Source: Acidobacteriota bacterium (lineage in GTDB: Bacteria; Acidobacteriota; UBA890). Taken from it: DNA of 38,709 nucleotides. The stretch covers positions 1 to 38,709 of the forward strand of contig PCAP01000067.1 of NCBI GenBank assembly GCA_002731215.1, given 5' to 3'. The notes under the pieces are model-generated. The model saw only the letters and a program-made list of their open reading frames with translations. It was not told the origin of the DNA and did no database searches. Within the stretch, counting starts at the first letter, position 1; each line of letters opens with the position of its first letter. The translations under genes were made by a program, and so were the position numbers. This document shows positions 33,456-38,709 of this stretch, piece by piece.

Positions 33456-33473
33456 AGCCTAAAATCTTAGGCT
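33456..33473. promoter_or_regulatory. Inverted repeat upstream of the Fur-family gene
   Basis: AGCCTAA and TTAGGCT are perfect 7-base arms around AATC, ending 11 bases before the Fur-family ATG. There is no T run, so it is not a terminator. Fur proteins often bind 7-base-arm inverted repeats and often autoregulate, so an autoregulatory operator is plausible. The arms are not a canonical Fur, Zur or PerR box. Confidence 0.45.
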
Positions 33474-33484
33474 CCAAAATTTAT

Positions 33485-34039
33485 ATGGCTACGAGAGCTA
33501 AACCTAAGGATGATCGCTACAGGCTACCGGCCGCGGCTGAGCGCCGTAGTCGCAAGCTTGCCGAAGAACGCTTTGGTCGTTACCTCAGCGAGCATGACCT
33601 GAAGCTGACACCGGAACGCCGGGAGATTCTCCAGGAGTTCTATCGTATCCACGAACACATCGAAGCTGACGAACTGATGTTTCATTTGCGCCGTGCTGGA
33701 GTGCGGGTGTCGCGCGCCACAATCTATCGGACGCTTGATCTTCTAGTGCAAGCGGGGTTAGCACGCCGTATCAGCCTGGGCAAGGATCACTCTTATTACG
33801 AACACATTCTCGGCCGTGAAGCACACGAGCACATGGTTTGCCTCGGTTGCGATCGCATCATCGAATGGCTGGACGCGGAGCTTACCCGATTGGTATTCCG
33901 TAACTGTGCTGAGCAAAGCTTCTCGCCCGCTCGCCACAGCTTGCAGGTGTTCGGCTATTGTCAGGATTGTTCCAAGACCAGCGAAGCCCACAAGGCTCTC
34001 GAGTTGGGTGAAGATGCCAACCTGTCGTCCGGCGATTGA
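33485..34039 (+). CDS. Fur-family metal- or peroxide-responsive regulator
   Basis: A 184-residue transcription factor of the Fur/Zur/PerR family. The winged helix spans about 35-100, with Leu-Thr-Pro-Glu-Arg-Arg-Glu-Ile-Leu and recognition-helix sequence Val-Ser-Arg-Ala-Thr-Ile-Tyr-Arg-Thr-Leu. The structural zinc site is Cys119-x2-Cys122 plus Cys159-x2-Cys162, and His114/His116 in Glu-Ala-His-Glu-His are likely regulatory-metal ligands. Which metal it senses cannot be read from sequence. It has an extra basic N-terminal tail of about 30 residues. It overlaps thrC by TTGA, and an inverted repeat lies just upstream. Confidence 0.92.
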   Translation: MATRAKPKDDRYRLPAAAERRSRKLAEERFGRYLSEHDLKLTPERREILQEFYRIHEHIEADELMFHLRRAGVRVSRATIYRTLDLLVQAGLARRISLGKDHSYYEHILGREAHEHMVCLGCDRIIEWLDAELTRLVFRNCAEQSFSPARHSLQVFGYCQDCSKTSEAHKALELGEDANLSSGD

Positions 34040-35265
34040 CGACTGAGGAGGCGCTGCGTTGCTCAGCGTGTAAGCGGGCAGCAGTGTACGACCCTTTTTC
34101 TCCTCGATGCACCAATTGCGGCGAAGCCCTGGAATTTGTACTCGCAACGACAGAGATGTCTTCGGTGTTGCCTAAGGGTAAATCTCGAATGCCAAACTTT
34201 GGCACTGATGAGGGAATGTGGCGCTATCAAGCGTTGCTTCCCAAGACTGACCGGAAGTTGGTCAGGCAGCGCGTGTTTATGGGAGAGGGAGGAACTCCTT
34301 GCCTCCGTGCTCGGCGCATCGAACGGGATTTGGGATGTCGAGAAGTATGGCTTAAGGACGAAACTTGTAACCCCACTGGCTCGTTCAAGGACCGTGGAAC
34401 GGCCTTGGGCGTAGCGGTGTTGGCACGTCTAGGGTTTTCCGCTCTGGGGACGGTGAGCACCGGCAATATGGCGAAATCCGTAGCCGCCTATGCTGCAAGG
34501 GCAGGCATGGAAGCCACGATCTGGGTCGGAGCTTCCACCCCGATTCAAAAGCTTGCTCCGGTTGCGGTCCACGGTGCTTTGCTCCTCCGGATCGATGCAT
34601 CCTACGGGGAAATCTATAACGCGAGTATTGAGTGGAGCCGGCGCACTAACGTACCGTTCATCAATTCCGATTCGGCGCTTCGGGTGGAGGGTCAAAAAAC
34701 CATCGCTTACGAGATCGTCGAGCAGCTTGGGGGGCGTGCCCCTGATTGGCTTATAGTGCCTACCAGTAGCGGCGGCAACTTCTCTGCTATAGCTAAGGGC
34801 TTGCAGGAGGCATCGGACGGTGGGTGGCTTGGTGGCCACTGTCGGTTGGTAGCGGTTCAGGCGGCCGAATGCGCGCCGATTTCCAGAGGTTGGAAGGAAG
34901 GATCGAACAAGCCAATCAAAGTCCCGCCGTCGACCACCATTGCGGGAGCCATTTCGAATCCTTCCCCACCTAGTGGAGCGCGGGTATTGCGTTGGTTGCG
35001 TCAGACCAACGGGTGCGCAATTGCCGTGTCCGACCGCGATATCGAAGCAGCACAGTTCCGGTTTGCCTCAAAATCGGGCCGTTTCGTCCAACCTGCTTCG
35101 GCGGCCTGTCTTGCCGCACTTGAGCGTCTGCGGAACGATAACGTTGTGAAGTGTGAAGACTCGGTGGTTTTGCTGTTGACTGGCTCCGGGAGCAACGCGC
35201 CTCCAGTAGCTATCGAAGTTGCGGAGCCTTGTTCGCTGACTCAAGTCATGGCGGAACTCGACTAA
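34036..35265 (+). CDS. thrC: Threonine synthase
   Basis: A PLP enzyme converting O-phosphohomoserine to threonine. The 409-residue protein begins with a zinc-ribbon pair (Cys9-x2-Cys12, Cys25-x2-Cys28), seen in archaeal and some bacterial threonine synthases. The cofactor lysine is Lys118 in Asn-Pro-Thr-Gly-Ser-Phe-Lys-Asp-Arg-Gly. Ser-Thr-Gly-Asn-Met-Ala and Pro-Thr-Ser-Ser-Gly-Gly-Asn bind phosphate and substrate. The TTG at 34036 overlaps the upstream stop (TTGA); later starts would destroy the zinc ribbon, which supports this choice. No other threonine-pathway gene is nearby. Threonine dehydratase or cysteate synthase are less likely given the zinc ribbon and length. Confidence 0.9.
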   Translation: MTTEEALRCSACKRAAVYDPFSPRCTNCGEALEFVLATTEMSSVLPKGKSRMPNFGTDEGMWRYQALLPKTDRKLVRQRVFMGEGGTPCLRARRIERDLGCREVWLKDETCNPTGSFKDRGTALGVAVLARLGFSALGTVSTGNMAKSVAAYAARAGMEATIWVGASTPIQKLAPVAVHGALLLRIDASYGEIYNASIEWSRRTNVPFINSDSALRVEGQKTIAYEIVEQLGGRAPDWLIVPTSSGGNFSAIAKGLQEASDGGWLGGHCRLVAVQAAECAPISRGWKEGSNKPIKVPPSTTIAGAISNPSPPSGARVLRWLRQTNGCAIAVSDRDIEAAQFRFASKSGRFVQPASAACLAALERLRNDNVVKCEDSVVLLLTGSGSNAPPVAIEVAEPCSLTQVMAELD

Positions 35266-35330
35266 GTAGCAAGCTCCTGCTGTGAGTTGTTCACCGTTTA
35301 TTCTGCCTTGCACCCTCGGAGCGCCCGTGT

Positions 35331-36392
35331 TTGCATCGCTCTATGTGTGAGAAGCCAGCCAGCAACAATCTTAAACGGAGCTCGGCGATTCTGGTTGTGG
35401 CCATGTTCACCCTGGCTTGCCAAGATATGGACCGGCTTGAGCCAGACCCTATCGTTGTTGCTTCCGACTCCGATGGCCGGGGAACAATTCTCGGCACGAC
35501 GACAGCCCCCGACTACGGCAGTGGAGCACGGCTGACTGAAGAAATTGCTCAGCGAAGAGTCCGCGAGATTATGGGTGCTCGTGGCGAAGATCGCCTTGAG
35601 CTCGCGACCACGTTCCTCCGCGAATATCCGATGGCCAGAGTTATCGCGAAGCTCCACGAGCTGATGGGCGATGCTTACGCTGAACTTGCGGAGCCTGAAT
35701 TGGCGGCAGAAGCGTGGGAGAAGGCACTGGAGACATCCCAGCCACCAAACGACATTCTGGGCCTACCGCAAATGAACATAGATCTTCCTTATCAGATTGG
35801 CTGGGCTCACACTGAAGCTGGTAACCCGATAATCGGTGCGGAATGGCTTACTCGAGCGACTTTTATTAGTGACAGAGTGCAACTTGAGCAGGGCCTGCGA
35901 TTTGTCTACGCGGAGCTTGGCTCTCCAGGCGTTGGTTTTGATGAATGGTTTTCAACAAACCGACTAAATACTGCTGTGCAAGCCCCAGATTTCGAACTTC
36001 CCGGTTACGGTTTTGACTCTTTGCGGTTGTCGGATGTCGATGCGAGCCTCACGTTAATTAACTTTTGGACGCCGACGTGACCAGCCTGCCGTGAGGAGTT
36101 TCCTCACCTCGATGCTCTATACCGGGAGTTGAAAGACGATGGTTTTTCCGTCGTTGCCGTCGATGTGCGTGACGACCGGCCGGGCACGGACGCTTTCTAC
36201 AAGGAGTTCGGCTTCGAAATTCCTAACGTTTTTGACACCCAAAACATTGCGGTGGCTCGATATGGGGTTAGTGCAACACCAACGACCTACCTGGTTGATG
36301 AGGACGGTCGTATTCTTTGGCGGCGCTACGGATACTTGCCAGGTGAAGAAATTCGGCTAAGAGAGCAGGTCGAGGTTCTGTTGGACCATTGA
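35331..36392 (+). CDS. Selenocysteine-containing TlpA-like thioredoxin lipoprotein
   Basis: One frame runs 35331-36392 with a single in-frame TGA at 36078-36080, read here as selenocysteine 250. The protein (353 residues) has a lipobox Thr-Leu-Ala-Cys30, a TPR-like helical region (about 75-175), and a TlpA/ResA-type thioredoxin domain (about 220-353). The active site Asn-Phe-Trp-Thr-Pro-Thr-U250-Pro-Ala-Cys253-Arg-Glu-Glu-Phe aligns with the classical Asn-Phe-Trp-Ala-Thr-Trp-Cys-x-x-Cys-Arg, placing the TGA exactly on the nucleophilic cysteine. After the TGA the fold is intact, including the cis-Pro loop Ala-Thr-Pro-Thr-Thr-Tyr. A SECIS-like hairpin follows. It should act outside the inner membrane as a thiol-disulfide oxidoreductase. 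The TTG at 35331 has GGAG nine bases upstream; the ATG at 35343 is the alternative. A nonsense mutation or sequencing error is the rival reading. Confidence 0.85.
36078..36080 (+). other. In-frame TGA, predicted selenocysteine codon
   Basis: This TGA replaces the first Cys codon of the thioredoxin CxxC motif and is followed by C (TGAC), a stop context known to terminate weakly. The reading frame is unbroken on both sides and encodes conserved thioredoxin sequence. Confidence 0.82.
36091..36107 (+). promoter_or_regulatory. Bacterial SECIS-like stem-loop
   Basis: GTGAGGA (36091-36097), loop GTT (36098-36100) and TCCTCAC (36101-36107) form a perfect 7-bp hairpin. It starts 10 bases after the TGA, and its loop starts 17 bases after it. 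Bacterial SECIS elements lie inside the coding region directly downstream of the UGA, with a short apical loop carrying a G in its first positions, so both spacing and loop fit. SelB would bind it to deliver Sec-tRNA. A further AGC/GCT pairing (36083-36085 with 36114-36116) could form a lower stem. Confidence 0.75.
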
Positions 36393-36408
36393 GGAGAAAA
36401 CGCGGCAA

Positions 36409-36540
36409 GTGGACAAAGAAGTGGCCCGGGTGCTCGCCACGATTGGCCTGCCAACGAAAATCTCCGCTTCTCCTCCAGCTGTGTGCCTCGAGTGCCACTC
36501 TCGCCATTTCGCCCAGACCAGATGGGTAGCAAAACGATGA
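36409..36540 (+). CDS. Possible small protein with a CxxCH motif
   Basis: A 43-codon frame starting with GTG and ending in TGA that overlaps the next gene's ATG (ATGA at 36537-36540). GAGGAG at 36391-36396 is a strong ribosome site but sits 12 bases from the GTG. The peptide contains Ala-Val-Cys-Leu-Glu-Cys-His-Ser-Arg-His. CxxCH is the heme c attachment motif and could equally bind zinc. No signal peptide is visible, which argues against cytochrome c maturation. It lies between the selenoprotein and HEAT genes, a gap with no other convincing coding frame. It may be a real small gene, a coupling leader, or chance. Confidence 0.35.
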   Translation: MDKEVARVLATIGLPTKISASPPAVCLECHSRHFAQTRWVAKR

Positions 36541-38709
36541 AATCTCCTTGCTCGACCCTGGCGATAGGCATGTTATGTGTTGTCGGTTCCGGAGGCTTTA
36601 CTCCAGTTTCTACGATGGGTGTGGCGGCTTATCCTGCCCAGAAGAGTGAGCAACTAACGGCCGCCATACTTCCTCTCGGACTTCCTGCTGACCTTAACGC
36701 TGCTTCTACAATTCTCCAGGCGGAAGATCGTCGCGACCTTACCGAAGCATTACTGCGGTTATCCGAGTCACCAGAACCGCTGGTCCGCGGGCGCACGGCC
36801 TTGGCGATTGGCCGGGTTGGTCTGCCGGCCGGCTACCTTCGATTGATAGAGATGGCCAGGGACCCAGTACCCTCGGTACGGGCACTGGCGGCGTTCGGCC
36901 TGGGTTTGCTCGAGCTTGACCTCGAACCAACACTGAGCGTTGCCATCCGGACCCGGATAGCTCAGCGTCTTGTTACGTTGCTGAACGACCCCGAGCACTT
37001 GGTGGTCGTCCAAGCCTTATGGGCATTAGGTATTCAGAAAGATCCTTTGGCGATACCAGCGATCACGCTGATTCTGGAAGACACATCCCGCCCACCACAT
37101 GTGCTCGAAGCAGCTCTAGGAGCTTGGTGGCGGCTTCCGGGTGCTTCAACGCAAATCGCGGTTCCACATCTAGCATCGGAGGAAGGGTCGGTGCGGTTAG
37201 CGGCCGCCACGACGTTACGGCGTCTTGCTGACCCAGATGCTATGCCGGCACTGGCCACAGCTTTAGAGGATACAAACCCCTTAGTTCGCATTGCGGCGAT
37301 GAGGGGTCTCTATGACGCTCCTGTAGGAGTAGCAAATCGGTTCTTAACCACATTCCTTGACGACGATGATTGGCGTGTGGTTTGCGCAGCACTGAACTGG
37401 ATTATTGCCTTATGGCAGAGGGAAGCTGAAGTAGATGACCAGGTGTTCACGGCTGTTTTAAGAGCGTCAGCGAATCGCGATCGCCATGTGCAACGCCTGG
37501 CCCTGAAAACACTTGCCTGGGCTCCGGGGAGGTTCTCGGTCCCGGAAGACCGTGTCGTTATGGACATTCATAGCGACGATGCTGCCAAGCGTTCGTCGGC
37601 GGTTTCGGCGCTTTCCGTGGCTGATGGAAGCCTAGCTGAGAAGGGTCTTGATGCAGTACGCGATGTTTACGGCATTGAGGCATCTCCAGGGGGATCTGGC
37701 TCCTATAAAGTCCCCGCCATTCTTAGTGCTGCTCCGTTGGAGGCAGCTGAAGTAGTTCGAGCCCTAGTTGCTGCTGGTGATGCTGATGCCGATGGTTGGT
37801 TCTCGGCCCTGGCTACTTATGGGCCGGAAGCAGCTCGTGCGGAGGCACTTCGGCAGATTGAGAAATTTGATCCGGAACAAGCGGGAATAGCAGCTGCGCA
37901 ACTCCTACGGGATGGGAGCCCAGTTCTGCAGGCAGTGGCAGGCGAGGTTATTGCTCGGTTGTGGGCGGCAAGTGAGCTTCTGGGGGAAGGTTCACAGGCG
38001 CAATGGACCAACGCGATATGGGACGCTCAGCGTGATCTAGCGGGCACCGGTTCACTTGAACCACGTTTGATCTTGCTTGGCGCAGCGCACAGCATTGACC
38101 CCATGACGATGCGCTTACGTGCGTCGGCTTTGCTTCCCGACCCCGACCGTAATGTCCGCCTTTGGTCCTTACGTAACGCGCCCCCTGAGGCAGGTTCAAG
38201 GGCTGAAGAGTTAATGAAACAAGCTGCCGGGCCAGTCGATACCGGGCGGACACTGGACGACTACCGGAAACTTGCCGAAGATTTACTTGTCTTACAGCAG
38301 GCGCCGCCACGGTTGGTGGTTGAAACATCGCGCGGTGCGATCGTCTGGGAACTCCAAGCAGCTTGGGCGCCGCTTACTGCAAATGCCTACCTAGAGTGGG
38401 CAAAAGAAGGCTTTTTCAGCGACATGGTGTTCCATCGAGTAGTGCCCGGTTTCGTTATTCAGGCGGGTGACCCGACGGCCGTGGGATATGGAGGGGCTCC
38501 GGGGAGTCTAAGGAGCGAAGAAACCCCGATCCCGTATACCCGTGGGACGGTCGGGTTAGCTCTGGCTGGCCGGGATACTGGGGGCAGTCAATTCTTCATT
38601 GTCCATTCCTTGGAGCCGCACCTGACGGGTATTCACCCTGTTCTCGGTCACGTCGTCGAGGGGCGCCGAATCGTCGACCGTATTCAGCCAGGAGATTCTT
38701 TGCGCATTA
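36537..38709 (+). CDS. Exported HEAT-repeat protein with C-terminal cyclophilin domain (3' end missing)
   Basis: The frame is open to the window edge: 724 codons without a stop. It starts with a signal-type segment (about 1-35) and continues as many HEAT-like helical repeats (about 45-570), with recurring patterns such as Pro-x-Val-Arg-x-x-Ala-Ala-x-x-Leu. It ends in a cyclophilin-type PPIase domain (about 592 onward) with Phe-His-Arg-Val-Val-Pro-Gly-Phe-Val-Ile-Gln and Ser-Gln-Phe-Phe-Ile-Val-His. Only a few residues are probably missing. I prefer the ATG at 36537, which overlaps the small frame's stop; the ATG at 36522 is an alternative. HEAT scaffolds bind proteins, so this could be an envelope chaperone presenting clients to the isomerase. 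It is the second PPIase in the window. Confidence 0.88.
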   Translation, partial: MKSPCSTLAIGMLCVVGSGGFTPVSTMGVAAYPAQKSEQLTAAILPLGLPADLNAASTILQAEDRRDLTEALLRLSESPEPLVRGRTALAIGRVGLPAGYLRLIEMARDPVPSVRALAAFGLGLLELDLEPTLSVAIRTRIAQRLVTLLNDPEHLVVVQALWALGIQKDPLAIPAITLILEDTSRPPHVLEAALGAWWRLPGASTQIAVPHLASEEGSVRLAAATTLRRLADPDAMPALATALEDTNPLVRIAAMRGLYDAPVGVANRFLTTFLDDDDWRVVCAALNWIIALWQREAEVDDQVFTAVLRASANRDRHVQRLALKTLAWAPGRFSVPEDRVVMDIHSDDAAKRSSAVSALSVADGSLAEKGLDAVRDVYGIEASPGGSGSYKVPAILSAAPLEAAEVVRALVAAGDADADGWFSALATYGPEAARAEALRQIEKFDPEQAGIAAAQLLRDGSPVLQAVAGEVIARLWAASELLGEGSQAQWTNAIWDAQRDLAGTGSLEPRLILLGAAHSIDPMTMRLRASALLPDPDRNVRLWSLRNAPPEAGSRAEELMKQAAGPVDTGRTLDDYRKLAEDLLVLQQAPPRLVVETSRGAIVWELQAAWAPLTANAYLEWAKEGFFSDMVFHRVVPGFVIQAGDPTAVGYGGAPGSLRSEETPIPYTRGTVGLALAGRDTGGSQFFIVHSLEPHLTGIHPVLGHVVEGRRIVDRIQPGDSLRI

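Noticed and set aside
36078-36080. Treating the TGA as a simple pseudogene or frameshift.
   Set aside because: The frame is intact on both sides, the TGA falls precisely on the catalytic Cys position, and a well-spaced stem-loop follows. A sequencing error remains possible and is stated.
36390-36521. Reading the second TGA (36390-36392) as another selenocysteine joining the selenoprotein to the HEAT protein, since the frame stays open between them.
   Set aside because: The translation between 36393 and 36521 in that frame looks like non-coding sequence, there is no hairpin at SECIS spacing, and the thioredoxin domain is complete before this TGA.
1-38709. CRISPR arrays, insertion sequences, attachment sites and prophage genes.
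   Set aside because: No regular repeats, transposase or integrase motifs were seen; gene content and style are uniform across the window.

Overview
The window looks like ordinary chromosome from a Gram-negative, menaquinone-using bacterium, most likely an acidobacterium. The lineage call is an inference. It rests on a secreted VWFA-related protein of the kind expanded in Acidobacteriota (16329-17729), a TolC-type outer-membrane protein, an outer-membrane beta-barrel with a terminal Phe, several lipoproteins, and the futalosine route to menaquinone. Base composition looks fairly even. I saw no rRNA, tRNA, CRISPR array, transposase, integrase or phage gene.

Layout: 310-1038 (-) encodes an acidic protein with a putative zinc ribbon. 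1340-5903 (+) is a tightly overlapping trio: a TPR/NHL-propeller protein, a PEGA/PDZ/TPR protein and an ornithine-cyclodeaminase-family enzyme. 5968-9451 holds carA (-), an A-type Fe-S carrier (+), a Rieske ferredoxin (-), ubiE/menG (+) and a free-standing DsbD-alpha-like periplasmic protein. 9557-14260 (-) is lspA-lgt-rluD followed by an EF-G-like GTPase. 14582-17729 (+) encodes an efflux-type outer-membrane protein and the VWFA protein. 17790-26265 (+) is the menaquinone operon: quinone-oxidoreductase-like gene, mqnP, ubiX, ubiD/mqnL, mqnE, mqnA, mqnC and a cyclophilin lipoprotein, most junctions overlapping. 26289-32301 carries single genes on both strands, including mqnD on the opposite strand. 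32539-38709 (+) runs DNA glycosylase, Fur-family regulator, threonine synthase, a TlpA-like lipoprotein, a possible 43-codon ORF and a HEAT-repeat/cyclophilin protein cut by the window end.

The most notable element is the TlpA-like gene at 35331-36392. Its frame is interrupted by one TGA (36078-36080) exactly where the first cysteine of the thioredoxin CxxC motif belongs (Phe-Trp-Thr-Pro-Thr-[TGA]-Pro-Ala-Cys-Arg). The frame then continues through a complete thioredoxin fold. Ten bases after the TGA lies a perfect 7-bp stem with a GTT loop, which fits a bacterial SECIS element. I read it as a selenocysteine-containing (UxxC), membrane-anchored thiol oxidoreductase that standard gene calling would split in two.

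Functionally, mqnA, mqnC, mqnE, mqnD, mqnP, the ubiX/ubiD pair and menG cover all futalosine-pathway steps except the nucleoside hydrolase/deaminase step, which must lie elsewhere. The DsbD-alpha protein, the Sec-TlpA lipoprotein, two cyclophilins and the lgt/lspA lipoprotein-maturation genes point to active envelope protein folding and redox. Several unexplained inverted repeats in intergenic regions are listed as candidate regulatory sites.
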